Shown here one piece after another: positions 1-24,145 of a stretch of 64,000 bases of DNA. The stretch's first letter is position 1. Each line of letters starts with the position of its first letter. The notes below the pieces were generated by a model that had not been told where the DNA came from, searched no databases, and saw nothing but the letters and a program-made list of their open reading frames with translations. This stretch comes from Bathymodiolus brooksi. Lineage: Eukaryota > Mollusca > Bivalvia > Mytilida > Modiolidae. Location: contig OY804582.1 in assembly GCA_963680875.1 (NCBI GenBank), positions 54,454,646 through 54,518,645 on the forward strand, in the 5' to 3' direction. Position numbers and translations under genes: made by a program.

Positions 1-2985
1 TTGTAATCCACGATAAAGTCGGTATTAGTATCTACAGTTGAGGTATATTGTAATCCACGATAAAGTCGGTATTAGTATCTACAGTTGAGGTATATTGTAA
101 TCCACGATAAAGTCGGTATTAGTATCTACAGTTGAGGTATATTGTAATCCACGATAAAGTCGGTATTAGTATCTACAGTTGAGGTATATTGTAATCCACG
201 ATAAAGTCGGTATTAGTATCTACAGTTGAGGTATATTGTAATCCACGATAAAGTCGGTATTAGTATCTACAGTTGAGGTATATTGTAATCCACGATAAAG
301 TCGGTATTAGTATCTACAGTTGAGGTATATTGTAATCCACGATAAAGTCGGTATTAGTATCTACAGTTGAGGTATATTGTAATCCACGATAAAGTCGGTA
401 TTAGTATCTACAGTTGAGGTATATTGTAATCCACGATAAAGTCGGTATTAGTATCTACAGTTGAGGTATATTGTAATCCACGATAAAGTCGGTATTAGTA
501 TCTACAGTTGAGGTATATTGTAATCCACGATAAAGTCGGTATTAGTATCTACAGTTGAGGTATATTGTAATCCACGATAAAGTCGGTATTAGTATCTACA
601 GTTGAGGTATATTGTAATCCACGATAAAGTCGGTATTAGTATCTACAGTTGAGGTATATTGTAATCCACGATAAAGTCGGTATTAGTATCTACAGTTGAG
701 GTATATTGTAATCCACGATAAAGTCGGTATTAGTATCTACAGTTGAGGTATATTGTAATCCACGATAAAGTCGGTATTAGTATCTACAGTTGAGGTATAT
801 TGTAATCCACGATAAAGTCGGTATTAGTATCTACAGTTGAGGTATATTGTAATCCACGATAAAGTCGGTATTAGTATCTACAGTTGAGGTATATTGTAAT
901 CCACGATAAAGTCGGTATTAGTATCTACAGTTGAGGTATATTGTAATCCACGATAAAGTCGGTATTAGTATCTACAGTTGAGGTATATTGTAATCCACGA
1001 TAAAGTCGGTATTAGTATCTACAGTTGAGGTATATTGTAATCCACGATAAAGTCGGTATTAGTATCTACAGTTGAGGTATATTGTAATCCACGATAAAGT
1101 CGGTATTAGTATCTACAGTTGAGGTATATTGTAATCCACGATAAAGTCGGTATTAGTATCTACAGTTGAGGTATATTGTAATCCACGATAAAGTCGGTAT
1201 TAGTATCTACAGTTGAGGTATATTGTAATCCACGATAAAGTCGGTATTAGTATCTACAGTTGAGGTATATTGTAATCCACGATAAAGTCGGTATTAGTAT
1301 CTACAGTTGAGGTATATTGTAATCCACGATAAAGTCGGTATTAGTATCTACAGTTGAGGTATATTGTAATCCACGATAAAGTCGGTATTAGTATCTACAG
1401 TTGAGGTATATTGTAATCCACGATAAAGTCGGTATTAGTATCTACAGTTGAGGTATATTGTAATCCACGATAAAGTCGGTATTAGTATCTACAGTTGAGG
1501 TATATTGTAATCCACGATAAAGTCGGTATTAGTATCTACAGTTGAGGTATATTGTAATCCACGATAAAGTCGGTATTAGTATCTACAGTTGAGGTATATT
1601 GTAATCCACGATAAAGTCGGTATTAGTATCTACAGTTGAGGTATATTGTAATCCACGATAAAGTCGGTATTAGTATCTACAGTTGAGGTATATTGTAATC
1701 CACGATAAAGTCGGTATTAGTATCTACAGTTGAGGTATATTGTAATCCACGATAAAGTCGGTATTAGTATCTACAGTTGAGGTATATTGTAATCCACGAT
1801 AAAGTCGGTATTAGTATCTACAGTTGAGGTATATTGTAATCCACGATAAAGTCGGTATTAGTATCTACAGTTGAGGTATATTGTAATCCACGATAAAGTC
1901 GGTATTAGTATCTACAGTTGAGGTATATTGTAATCCACGATAAAGTCAGTATTAGTATCTACAGTTGAGGTATATTGTAATCCACGATAAAGTCGGTATT
2001 AGTATCTACAGTTGAGGTATATTGTAATCCACGATAAAGTCGGTATTAATATCTACAGTTGAGGTATATTGTAATCCACGATAAAGTCGGTATTAATATC
2101 TACAGTTGAGGTATATTGTAATCCACGATAAAGTCGGTATTAGTATCTACAGTTGAGGTATATTGTAATCCACGATAAAGTCGGTATTAGTATCTACAGT
2201 TGAGGTATATTGTAATCCACGATAAAGTCGGTATTAGTATCTACAGTTGAGGTATATTGTAATCCACGATAAAGTCGGTATTAGTATCTACAGTTGAGGT
2301 ATATTGTAATCCACGATAAAGTCGGTATTAGTATCTACAGTTGAGGTATATTGTAATCCACGATAAAGTCGGTATTAATATCTACAGTTGAGGTATATTG
2401 TAATCCACGATAAAGTCGGTATTAGTATCTACAGTTGAGGTATATTGTAATCCACGATAAAGTCGGTATTAGTATCTACAGTTGAGGTATATTGTAATCC
2501 ACGATAAAGTCGGTATTAATATCTACAGTTGAGGTATATTGTAATCCACGATAAAGTCGGTATTAGTATCTACAGTTGAGGTATATTGTAATCCACGATA
2601 AAGTCGGTATTAGTATCTACAGTTGAGGTATATTGTAATCCACGATAAAGTCGGTATTAATATCTACAGTTGAGGTATATTGTAATCCACGATAAAGTCG
2701 GTATTAGTATCTACAGTTGAGGTATATTGTAATCCACGATAAAGTCGGTATTAATATCTACAGTTGAGGTATATTGTAATCCACGATAAAGTCGGTATTA
2801 GTATCTACAGTTGAGGTATATTGTAATCCACGATAAAGTCGGTATTAGTATCTACAGTTGAGGTATATTGTAATCCACGATAAAGTCGGTATTAGTATCT
2901 ACAGTTGAGGTATATTGTAATCCACGATAAAGTCGGTATTAGTATCTACAGTTGAGGTATATTGTAATCCACGATAAAGTCAGTA
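1..2985. repeat. 47-bp satellite array, 63 full units plus a partial one
   Basis: Head-to-tail tandem repeat with a 47-bp period; each unit begins TTGTAATCCACGATAAAGTC. There are 63 complete units from base 1 to 2,961 and a partial 64th unit to about 2,985. The left edge is cut by the window, so the true array is longer. Units 1-41 read as identical by eye. Substitutions appear only from unit 42 onwards: G to A at unit position 21 in unit 42 and in the last partial unit, and G to A at unit position 28 in units 44, 45, 51, 54, 57 and 59. No open reading frame crosses it. I see no similarity to the other repeats in the window. Confidence 0.97.
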
Positions 2986-4621
2986 ACAGTAATAATCACT
3001 GTTTTTGTTTTTTGTTTTGTTTTGTTTTTGTTTTTTGTTCTGTTTTACTACAATTTTTTAAATATTGTTTTACTTGTTTACTTCTAATCTATTGACCCAT
3101 ATCTATATTTAGTCACGTTTACTGTAAGATAAATGTATTTTGACTTTGTAATCCAAACTAGATTTCTATATATATAATGCGGTGTCATCCCTATTGAATT
3201 ACAGGACGTATTTTTTTCTGATTTCAAGATTAAACATAGGGAAGTTATTGCATAAGAACACCAACATAAATAATTCTCTAATTCTTCTGGTTGATATTAA
3301 CATAATTGCTCCGAAATTGTTAAAAAAAAAAGCAATAAGAAATATAAAAGTGTTGTAATGTGTTATTGTTACACAATCAGAATGTTTAAGTTAACACCAG
3401 ACTAAATCTGAGAAAACATACATATACATGTTAATTTTCTTCCTTCGAGTGTAGCTACAAGTACGGTCAAACAAATAGAAGGGCACGAGCACATTAGACG
3501 TGTCAGTAATTAAACTATTGCTTCATTCAAAATGTAACACAATTATATAATGTTTTATTTGGAGTTAATCCGTACACAAATACTGAATCACACGGTCAAT
3601 GGATGTTTCAAAATTTCCGGAGACAACATTAACAACGTCAAGTAACTTTGAAAGACACAATTTTAGCGTAGTCGTCAATGACAACAAACGGTACATCAAT
3701 AATGATCTGTTCTAGATTCAAATACAAATAACTGTACAAAAACAGCGTGCTTATTGTAAGTATTTATTCCATAGATGCCCATGAAATACAAGTGAATGAA
3801 ACATATACACTGCTTGGCGTCACAATACCAACGTTGGCACAATGAACAATATCATTGAGCGTCTGACAATTAAAAAAACAACCTCTTAAACGTCTTATTA
3901 GCGGAGTCAAAAACTGTCAAATCTATGTAAACAGTATACAGTCTTGCATTCTGATCATTCGTAACCGAACTCCGATGATAATAATATTTTCACGCGGTTC
4001 GCTATAGAATAGCGTGAAAATATTGTATTGTCGCTTCGGAACTAATTAATAGTCGGGGAAAGTCGATGTAATTGACCAATCAGATAGCTTGGTAGTTTTC
4101 CAATGTCAGCTGTGCTAGATCAGGTGTATATCACTTTCTATCACGTAACGCGGGCTGTCGTTAAATTTACATTTGCGTTTTAGTTTATCTATTGTTGCCA
4201 TGTAGTATAGATAATACTTCGCTCATGATAACGCGCATATGGGAACTACTGTATTGCTCGACTACGCGTGATTTATTTTCGATATTCGGAATGCAGCGAG
4301 TAGTTATAATATAATTATTGTCATTCCTGCTTCATCAACATAATGTTCACGCTGGAACATCGCTATTGAAACGTTTTCATTATCTAGAAATGGACTTTAT
4401 AATGCGAACAACTGCCGTAGAATTATTCGATAAACTTGTTTAAAACCCAGTCTGTACTGTACACAAGTTTAGTCTGGAAACGGAATTGATGAAAAAAAAT
4501 TAATCACGACGAACATGAATATGATATGCATGGGTATAAAACTGTTGTGATACTGAGCTTAACTTTAAAAAAGTAATATATTTTGGTAGATTGCATTTTA
4601 ATATTATCAACATTGATTAAC
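2986..4621. other. Non-repetitive upstream region, no gene seen
   Basis: The first 70 bases after the satellite are T/G-rich low-complexity DNA (TTTTGTTTTG runs). The rest contains no recognisable exon or dispersed repeat. A short hairpin with perfect 13-base arms (AATATTTTCACGC at 3,983-3,995 and its complement at 4,012-4,024) is visible. About 3,450-4,450 is less AT-biased than its surroundings and lies 3.5-4.5 kb upstream of the ovo start. It could hold regulatory sequence or an upstream non-coding exon, but nothing in it proves either. Confidence 0.5.
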
Positions 4622-5203
4622 TTAAAGGGGCATTATCTGCCAAAATCGTAAATTTTTGTTACCCATAAAAACTATCAGATATGATTGATGCCTTAATAAA
4701 AACGTGTTGCTGTAACTTATAAATGTTATGAAATGTATGCGCATCGGGGAAAAAGGGTGCAACTGCTCCTGTTTTGAGATCGATCAAGAAATGGACGCCA
4801 TCTTATTAATTATCGGCATTGCCAGTTTACGGAGTTTGCCGAATCGTCATTAAATCAGTACAACAATGCACTTATTTCTTATTTTCTGTGAATCTGCTAT
4901 TAGTCGGCGTTAATTACGGACAAAGAACCATGCAAGTTTGCAGTTAATAAGGGACAAAATACAAATTATTCGTTTTTACCTGTCACTAGTAAGGTCAGTT
5001 CCATACGGAGAAAGCGAGGTCAAATTATTTGCTTGCAAGGAAATAATAAATCGATGGTAATTTTCGTTCTCAAAAGGCGAAAAGTGGTACGATAAGCTGT
5101 TTAATGTGAAATATTTACCTTTATTTCATCATTTTAAAGCTATTTACCAATTTCCAAAACATATAATTTTTTTGGGTCAAAATCGTAGCTACTGCCACTT
5201 TAA
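4622..5203. mobile_element. TTAA-flanked inverted-repeat element (MITE-like)
   Basis: A segment bounded by TTAA at both ends (4,622-4,625 and 5,200-5,203). The termini are imperfect inverted repeats: AGGGGCATTATCT on the left, AGTGGCAGTAGCT when the right end is read inward. It contains no coding sequence. TTAA target duplications are typical of piggyBac-type cut-and-paste transposons, so a non-autonomous derivative is a reasonable inference. The element at 21,904 has the same TTAA + AGG terminal layout. Confidence 0.5.
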
Positions 5204-5409
5204 ACATAATTTAATATAGATAATTCAAGCAACCCTCATAAGACAATTATATATCTATTCAATGTTTACCTTTTTATGTATAATATATTTATTCACTCAA
5301 GGCGAAAACTATTAAAATTAGTAAGAATTGAAGGGGAAAATTGCAAGGTTGTTTGTTTGGAAAAAGTTCATGACTTTTTCAATATTTTTTGGAGGACGCC
5401 ATTTCTTTG

Positions 5410-5410
<1 letters not shown>

Positions 5411-5461
<51 letters not shown>
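5411..5461. repeat. (TA)n microsatellite
   Basis: About 25 uninterrupted TA dinucleotides. It produces spurious YIYIYI open frames on both strands. It directly abuts a family D repeat copy that starts at about 5,462. Confidence 0.98.
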
Positions 5462-5467
<6 letters not shown>

Positions 5468-5670
5468 ACGTAAATATCGAATATAGTGCTGACGCGTTTC
5501 TTGAATAACCTACATCGGATATGTTCAAAATAGCAAGATTGGAAATCCAAAGAATTTAAAGTTTTGGGAGCAATAAACCCGAAAGACATAAACAAGAGAG
5601 TCAAAGTGGTCTAAGATCGCGTGTGCCTGAGGGAGGAGAATCTTAGTGTTTTTTTAATAATTATATTATT
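5462..5670 (+). repeat. Dispersed repeat family D copy (degenerate)
   Basis: Reads as a decayed version of the family D pattern: a GATATCTAATTTAGTGCACA-like block, then CGCGTTTCTGGAATAACC, then a GGAAAGCCAAATAATTT-like block, a GGGAGCAATAAAACC-like block and a GAGGGAGGAGAA(C/T)CTTAG block. The same order of blocks recurs at 8,466, 12,376, 27,172, 46,700, 57,720, 59,957 and 61,013. No coding capacity is seen. Confidence 0.7.
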
Positions 5671-6027
5671 TATGTTTTGGTGTCATTTTTACTGCATAAC
5701 TGAAGAAAAATAATGCACCACAGGAAAACGGGTGGCTGTAAAAGAATAATAATATGTTTTTCCTTCAAAATGTCTTTGTTCAGACAAGTATACTTGTCTT
5801 TGCTTCACATTTTCAATAAAGAGCAATAAGTGTGGTATGTTTACAATGAATGCTTTACGTCTCGCAATTACACAAATGTTTTCGCCCTTATTGGCACCAA
5901 CTATATTATTTGTTAGTCTGTAATTTAAAAAATGGCTTCAAATATATATTGAACGTTAATATTTATCTGAAACACGTTGAAATATCAGAAACGAAGTTAT
6001 TAACATAATAAGGTGGTGTTTGTCTGG

Positions 6028-6345
6028 ATTGATAGGAAGGTCGATCGCTCAAGTTTACAGAAGTCGTACATCACAGCAGAATAGACACAATGGGCAAAAC
6101 AAACAGACAAAAAGACAAACAATGTTCTACAAAACACTACACAGAACACACAATATTGAGCAACATGACACACCACTACGGACTATCTATGAACCTATGA
6201 ACCTATGAACCCAGGTACTGTGTAAAGATAGGCAGTGTCTGCTCCACTAATGACACATGTAGCGTTATCATTGCTACAACCCGTTTGATAAGTCATGCAT
6301 GAGAAAACGTCCGGATTGTGATTATGACAAACGAAACGTATCGCA
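6028..6345 (-). mobile_element. Degenerate 3' end of Penelope-like RT element (family P)
   Basis: Matches the pattern of the family P copy at 42,735-44,262 read from its 3' end: an ACACAATGGGCAAAACAAAC block, then ACAAACAATGTTCTACAAAA, ACACTACACAGAACAC, and further on GATTGTGATTATGACAAACG. It is old and contains no intact frame. An 11-base duplication (CTATGAACCTATGAACC) lies inside it. Confidence 0.6.
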
Positions 6346-6763
6346 TATATAGAAAATGAAATCCGTTTTAGTCATTTAGATTTTTACTTCTACATTTCTG
6401 TCTGTTACATTCTAATGTTGAAGTTTGATTATTCCTAAAACAGATTTCTCATCGGAAAACCAGTACTGTGGTGTAATACAAACCCTTTAAAAATAAAACG
6501 CCAAACATTGTATTACGTTCACATTCTAAGATATCATATAAATGCAGTGTTGAGTATGTCTGAATACATATTATTTCTAATAGACTGAAACACGAAATAT
6601 TGTTTTTGTATGTAGAATGATAACCTCGCTTACTTATACATTTTTACAGCAAATTTCTGTTCTGTTTATGTTTAGGCACATATGAGGTTTGTTTGTAAGT
6701 TAAATATGACAATATTGTCCCACGTCGTTTGTCAACATTTCGTCTTCATTTCATCAACTTCCT

Positions 6764-7031
6764 CATCGGTGGTGTAATGGTTAGCGTGCTCGCCTCGAGT
6801 GCGGTAGATCGTGAGTTCGTATCCCGATCGGGTCAAATCAAAGACTATGACATTGGTATTTGTTGCTTCTCCGCTAAGCATGCAAGCATTAAGGAAAAAG
6901 ACGGCTAAGACTGTTGGCTCGGAATCAGGAAAATGTGTCCGAGTGAGGCGGCATGTTTATCCGCCGACTGTTGTTTCAATATATCTGAAATATTGTTGAA
7001 ATGGCGTTAAACACCAAAACCCTAACACTAA
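6764..7031 (+). mobile_element. SINE-1 copy, tRNA-derived, with a SINE-2-like tail
   Basis: A tRNA-like head begins CATCGGTGGTGTAATGGTTA (box A region) and has a box-B-like GTGAGTTCGTATCCCG. The central domain GGCTCGGAATCAGGAAAATG through CGACTGTTGTTTCA follows. After that the copy switches to ATTGTTGAAATGGCGTTAAA, the 3' tail type of SINE-2, and lacks the GTACAAAGCGGACC segment and (ACTC)n end of the full copy at 52,334. It is therefore a chimeric or internally deleted copy. It lies about 700 bases upstream of the ovo TATA box. Confidence 0.85.
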
Positions 7032-7752
7032 CCAGACATTGACAAATTTTATTAAGTAATGTGAACTCAAATGAACAGAATGTTATTTTATATTTGATGT
7101 TCGTTCCCATTTTAAACACTTTAATTATCACTCGTGTATTAAGTCGTAGCTATCCGTTTGTGGTCCTAGTTTGTCATACTATCAACGTGATCTAAGATAA
7201 CACTTATATAAAAAGAAATAAAAAAGCAAGTATGAATAATTGAAAACGAGAAAAAAAAAATAGCAAAAGATAATTATATAAAAAAAAGTCTGGTTTACCA
7301 CTAAATTTAATTCATGCCTGTGAATTAAAATATTCGTTCGACACATGTATATATTATAGAAAACGAACAAAACTGTTTTTATGGTAACGAAATAGAATGA
7401 CATATGCGTAGGATGCCTATTTAGAAGTGTTTATAGGGTGGGACGATTGAAGAGCTATGCAAATTAAAAATTACTCATTTTTAAGAAGGTGGTTTTTTTT
7501 TCAATTTAATTTTGAAAGTTTATTTTTACAGTTTCTATCACTACAAATATAGATAAGGTTAATAAACTAACATACAAGTCACATGCTATACTACTAGACA
7601 ACTTAACGCTTTTTAAATAATTTAAAATTTCCCGGTTCAGCGAGCGCATCCCATCGTTGTATAGATATTTTGTTAAAAGATACCTTAAATTTGACAAAAC
7701 TGTTTGCTAAACGGGAAGGAGTATCATTTCATTGTTACGGATTGGTGATTTG
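7032..7752. other. AT-rich DNA immediately upstream of the ovo promoter
   Basis: No repeat or exon recognised. Open frames here on the minus strand are low-complexity F/Y/L-rich products of AT-rich DNA and are not credible. By position this is the proximal upstream region of the ovo promoter. Confidence 0.4.
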
Positions 7753-7763
7753 TATATAAAAGG
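7753..7763 (+). promoter_or_regulatory. TATA box of the ovo gene
   Basis: TATATAAAAGG is a near-perfect TATA consensus. Transcription would be expected to start about 30 bases downstream, near 7,780-7,800, giving a 5' leader of about 140-160 bases before the ATG at 7,938. The placement in front of a start codon that encodes a SNAG motif supports a real promoter; the start site itself is inferred. Confidence 0.6.
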
Positions 7764-7937
7764 TTGAGGAAAATAGAATTGCCCGTTATAATTTTATTCT
7801 TCATCAACAGAGGATAACAGTTACATTACCAAAAAAAATATACCGAGACTGAAATCTGAGGCTATGTTTTATATGACATAAACCTACGAATTTTGGTTTT
7901 ATTATTTTTTATTGTAAAAAAAAGAAAAACAAACAAT

Positions 7938-19824
<11,887 letters not shown>

Positions 19825-20260
19825 TTAAGAGACCGCCCATTTAACGTTTAGCTAAAGGGAGCTATGTTTTTAATCCTAACCAAACAGTTTTTTACATAAA
19901 AAAAAATCATTATTATGTCTTCCTTTTTGGACATGATAAATTAGTTCGTTTTATTTATAAATTTTACTAATATTCCCCTTTGAAAATTGTCAGATCAGAT
20001 TTTTTTTTCATCCTTCGGTGCCCTCTTTAACATTTGGTGACAGAAAATGTTTTTTTAAAGAAAAAAAACATAGCACCGATTTACAGTCGTTTCATAGTAT
20101 CATGCATACTGTGAAAAAAATGTGTTTTATCTATTCTTTTGTTGAATTTACTAACAGTGTATTAGATATCTAAATATTTATATTTATATGATAATTAAAA
20201 CACAATTTTACTATATTTTAAGATTACTATTTACACAGAATAAATCTTTTTTTGCAAAAA
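19825..20260 (+). other. ovo 3' UTR with candidate poly(A) signal
   Basis: AATAAA at 20,239-20,244 is the first good polyadenylation signal after the stop. The 3' UTR opens with a fragment resembling the inverted-repeat element at 10,414 (GACCGCCCATTTAACGTT at about 19,831). Nothing is recognisable from here to 21,119. Confidence 0.5.
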
Positions 20261-21119
20261 CATAAAACTAAACACATACAATTGTTTATCAAAGTATGGC
20301 TAACATGTTTAGTTATTGCATATATTCTAATATTACTCTCACCATGTAAGCAAAGTGTTCAAATGTTGTGCAATAACAAACAAAAACCGGATTGCGTGCA
20401 ATGTGCAGGTCTTTGTGCAATAAATCTGCATAATTATAATCAAACTAATGTTTCCTTTGTGTTCCTAGAATAGTGTTCTTGCCAATATAATATGTCTTGC
20501 CAATTTGTTTTTCTGGTTGTCATTCTGTTTTAAGAAATTAATGTAGTTATACCAGGTATACTGCTCACACTCAACATATTATTTACAAAAAATGCTTGTG
20601 TTCAAGGAGAGTATTGTCTTCAGATGCCTGACCATTTCATGTTTGTTTTCCATATCATGTTATTTGAACAGATATAACTACGCAATAATTATATAAAATA
20701 AAATAAATTAATATATTGATGCACGTGAAATACTGACATTTCGAAGTGAGAGAAAAATGCTAGTTCCTTCTTGGAGTGTCTCATTAACAATAATAAAAGT
20801 GTATATCTATAGCTACAATTCTATTCCGAATATTTAAAAAAAATCGCTCATATCAGAACAATTCATGCGAATTCGTGAATTACGTTGCTGTTCGGTTATA
20901 GGTCATTTATTTGCCATATTTGGAATGTAAAGGGAGTTTGTTGTTGTTGTCATCATGCTATGAACGAAATGAAACTAACATCTTTGGATAAAGTATGTTT
21001 ATTACAAAACAAATTTAACTAGTAGCTGTAGAGTTTAATATCTTCTGTATTGTTTGTTTCTAGAAAGAGAATATTATACATATTACTCGGTTTACAACTC
21101 TGCATATCCCTTTCCTTAG

Positions 21120-21332
21120 AAATCAGTGCCTATCACCAGTAAAGTTGTGAGTTCGAACCCCGTTCATGCCGAGGTGTACTCAATACAACATTATGTGATA
21201 AAGTTTGTCAGTGACTTGCGACATGTCGGTGGTTTTCACCAGGTACTCCAGTTTCCTCCACCAATAAAACTGACCGCCACGATATAACTGAAATATTGTT
21301 GAAAGTGGCATTAAACACCATAAACCAAACCA
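21120..21332 (+). mobile_element. SINE-2 copy lacking the 5' head
   Basis: Starts in AATCAGTGCCTATCACCAGT, then the box B GTGAGTTCGAACCCCG, TTATGTGATAAAGTTTGTCA, TCCTCCACCAATAAAACTGA and the tail GTTGAAAGTGGCATTAAACA. Very well preserved from box B onward. Confidence 0.92.
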
Positions 21333-21903
21333 ACCTTTTCTTTAGATATATGTGGAAATATATGGAATGAATTACATGTAGCTGTAATTGATTGTCAGTA
21401 CTAAAATCATATACATTTCCATAGGTTTTTTAAAACCAGTACTAACCTTTAATAAACTGAAAGTTTTAATGGTTTTCAATCACATATTTTGAACAATGGT
21501 ACATGTTTTTTTATGTATGTTCAAAAAATCCTTCTTATATAGCAATATATATATTTTATGATTGAAATTATTTTATAAGATTATATATTTTTTAATTTTA
21601 TTTGAATTCTATATTAAAGATATATTATATTTGCTCACATATTATTTGATTAAATGTTTAATTAAACTGTGTTGATTTTTTGAAATATTCTATTGTTTGT
21701 TTCCTTACTGACAAAACATTTAATAAACATAAAATGAAATAGATGTTTTATGTTGTTTTCTGCAGTTTTTAATCTATGTGTTAAAGTGGTAGTTTACATA
21801 AATATTCTTAGATACATCTATTATTGAAATTTACAGTTCCTAAATTATGTAATTATTATTAAAACTAACTGCCATGCCGAGTTTCTTTCCGAACACATAA
21901 TAC

Positions 21904-22956
21904 TTAAAGGTTGTCAGAATTGATTTTTTTTTTTTATATTAAAAGTTGCCAATATTCGATGTTTTATACTAATAAAATGTTCTGAACAAGAATCCAGGTT
22001 TAAAAAATAATATGTTATAATGTTGTAATTAGTGAAAAGAATTCGAATGTCTGTTGGTAAAATCGCCATTAACACGACCTAATTATAAGTCGGCTGCTTT
22101 TCCGAAGTTTGCCGAATACTGATAACTGCTATAAATAACCAGGAGGCATGTTGCATGTAAATTCGTTAGAATTAATATAATTTAAGAAATATATCTATGA
22201 AATTGGATCCCGGGGTAATCAGTTAATATTATATAATGGTATTTAGTAAGAATGACACTTAAAATCGGAAATACGTGATGAAATCATTAAAAACAAACCC
22301 AAACTCTGCAAAGGGGCCCGATAAAGGGAAAATTGTAAACAAATTGTATTGCATATTATTGTCAACACTTGAGTTGTCCTGATTATATTTTTTTCGAAAA
22401 AAACCAGACATGAAGTTCATTATTTTAGTCTCTAATTTAAAAGAGATATCACCTAGCGTTTTCTCCTGAAAAAAAGAATATATAAAAAACTACGATGCAA
22501 TTCTACTGTTAAAATATGATTCTGCCGAAAAAAGATACTATAAATTATGCTTACGTGTTGAAAAATGGAGTAGGTCGGTATCACATCTTTTTTTAATTTT
22601 TACACAAAGCTTGCTGAATCCTCCTTTTTGTGTCGTTTTCGTATAGAATCCGTCAATGTATTTGTTCAATTCCACGATTCGATTTGTGCCATGTGCTTTC
22701 TTCATCAACAAACAATTTCGCACATGCGTAAACATTTTCTCGAATGAGTTCATTGTCAGGTCGTATGAATATTGCGCGGGTAAACATTGGATTCTTTACT
22801 GGATTCAAGAAAATAAAACAGCGACGTATTTCCTTCGTTCTAGACTATTTACGTATGATATTGTGAAAAATTTCAGCTGTAATTAGTATAAAACATCGAC
22901 TATTGGCAACTTTTAATATAAAAAAAAATCAATTCTGACAGCCTGTATGCCTTTAA
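21904..22956 (+). mobile_element. About 1.05-kb TTAA-flanked terminal-inverted-repeat element, copy 1
   Basis: Flanked by TTAA (21,904-21,907 and 22,953-22,956). Both ends carry the same about 65-base inverted repeat with GTCAGAATTGATTTTTTTT, ATATTAAAAGTTGCCAATA and GATGTTTTATACTA. The interior has no transposase; open frames are short and unrelated to known proteins. Most of the interior is repeated in reverse orientation at 47,965-48,857. It looks like a non-autonomous DNA transposon with TTAA target preference. Confidence 0.8.
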
Positions 22957-23398
22957 GCTCAAGGCATTACATCAACGTACAAAGGGAATTAACTCTGTCT
23001 AAATGACAGATGAACGAAGCGCACTTGGCATTTCTGTATTTTCTTGTCGTGATTGTGCACACATTTTCTTCATATTTAAAGTCATGGTCAGAATATATGT
23101 ATCAGATCTCATTCAAAAATGTATTCTGATTTTTATGTTAACAATTACTGCATGTTGAAATACGTTTGACCCCTTGTGTTAAATATAAGGACAAATGAAT
23201 ATTTCAGCAGGCATTGCTGTGAATATCACATTTCTGAGTTTCTCCTTTTTCTCGTCTTTTTTCTAACTAATGTAGCTGTGGTTCTAGAAAAGAATGGCGA
23301 ATCATCAAAACATCATTTACAATCACTTAAATAAAATATATCTGATAAACATTTGTATATCGACGTTTACCTTCATGAAGCATTTTCAGTAGCACCGA

Positions 23399-23662
23399 GG
23401 GGGTCGTCGTGGCCGTGATCGTATGGTAGTTGGATTTACAACTACCTATGCAATCACTGCCTATCACCACTGCTGATGTGAGTTCGAATCTCGATCAGGG
23501 CGAGGTGTACAACATTATGTGATAAAGTTTGTCAGTGACTTGCGACAGGTAGGTAGGTGGCTTTCTCCGGGTACTCTGGTTTCCTCCACCAATAAAGCTG
23601 ACCGCCACGATATAACTGAAATATTGTTGAAAGTTGCGATAAGTACCATCAAACAAACAAAC
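23399..23662 (+). mobile_element. SINE-2 copy, full length
   Basis: Head GGGTCGTCGTGGCCGTGATC and GGTAGTTGGATTTACAACTA, box B GTGAGTTCGAATCTCG, body TTATGTGATAAAGTTTGTCA, tail ATTGTTGAAAGTTGCGATAA. A TAGG duplication sits in the middle. Confidence 0.92.
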
Positions 23663-23896
23663 AATTGTACTGATGATAATAAAATGAACCCTGTTATAGA
23701 TCAAATACTATTAAATATTCCATTGGTCAATAACTACCAAGTGAACGACTATCGCTCACATCAAACCATTGAATACAAACATAGACTACAACAAAACAGT
23801 TCCTGGCTTGAAATATGCACGGAGATATGACGTGATTAACAGGATAAGGCGATTTCCAAGCCTCTCCTCTTTATGATTAAATCTCCAATGATACCA

Positions 23897-24075
23897 ATGG
23901 AGAACCACCGACCATGGGCAAGCAACTGGTAAACTTTATCACTTGCAGCTGCGAGTCGAGTGCACCTTTTCTTGTAATTTACAAAGCCGGGCGCGAACCC
24001 ACGCCGTATTGGTGATAGGCTTGTATGAGTTGTTAGGTAATCCAACTACCCAACTCATTGAGCCACCCGGGCCCT
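23897..24075 (-). mobile_element. SINE-3 copy, 3' part degenerate
   Basis: In reverse: GAGAACCACCGACCATGGGC, AACTTTATCACTTGCAGCTG, box B complement GCGCGAACCCACGCCG, and head complement CCAACTCATTGAGCCACCCG. Read forward the head gives CGGGTGGCTCAATGAGTTGG, a very tRNA-like box A. The tail is eroded relative to the copy at 45,641. Confidence 0.85.
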
Positions 24076-24145
24076 CTACAATCACGACCACGACGACCCT
24101 TCCATATAATAATAATAATAATAAAACATACGTTTGGTAGCAAGA

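Noticed and set aside
5276..5604. Open frames ending in YIYIYIYI on both strands
   Set aside because: They are produced by the (TA)n microsatellite at 5,411-5,461.
6764..6840. A functional tRNA gene (also 42,064-41,990, 52,334-52,405, 45,917-45,830)
   Set aside because: Box A and box B likenesses are present, but acceptor and anticodon stems do not pair and each is followed by a SINE body.
7018..7032. Telomere-like CCCTAACACTAACC
   Set aside because: It is a single imperfect motif at the end of a SINE tail with no array.
7893..7937. Upstream extension of the ovo start (frame open from 7,893)
   Set aside because: The frame there begins with TTG, not ATG. The first ATG is 7,938, and a SNAG motif must be N-terminal.
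20252..20473. 73-codon frame with a hydrophobic stretch and several cysteines just after ovo
   Set aside because: It has no ATG start, overlaps the ovo poly(A) region, and matches nothing recognisable.
22538..22753. 71-codon minus-strand frame inside the TTAA element, with a similar frame at 48,017-48,202
   Set aside because: The frames are not conserved between the two copies and show no transposase motif.
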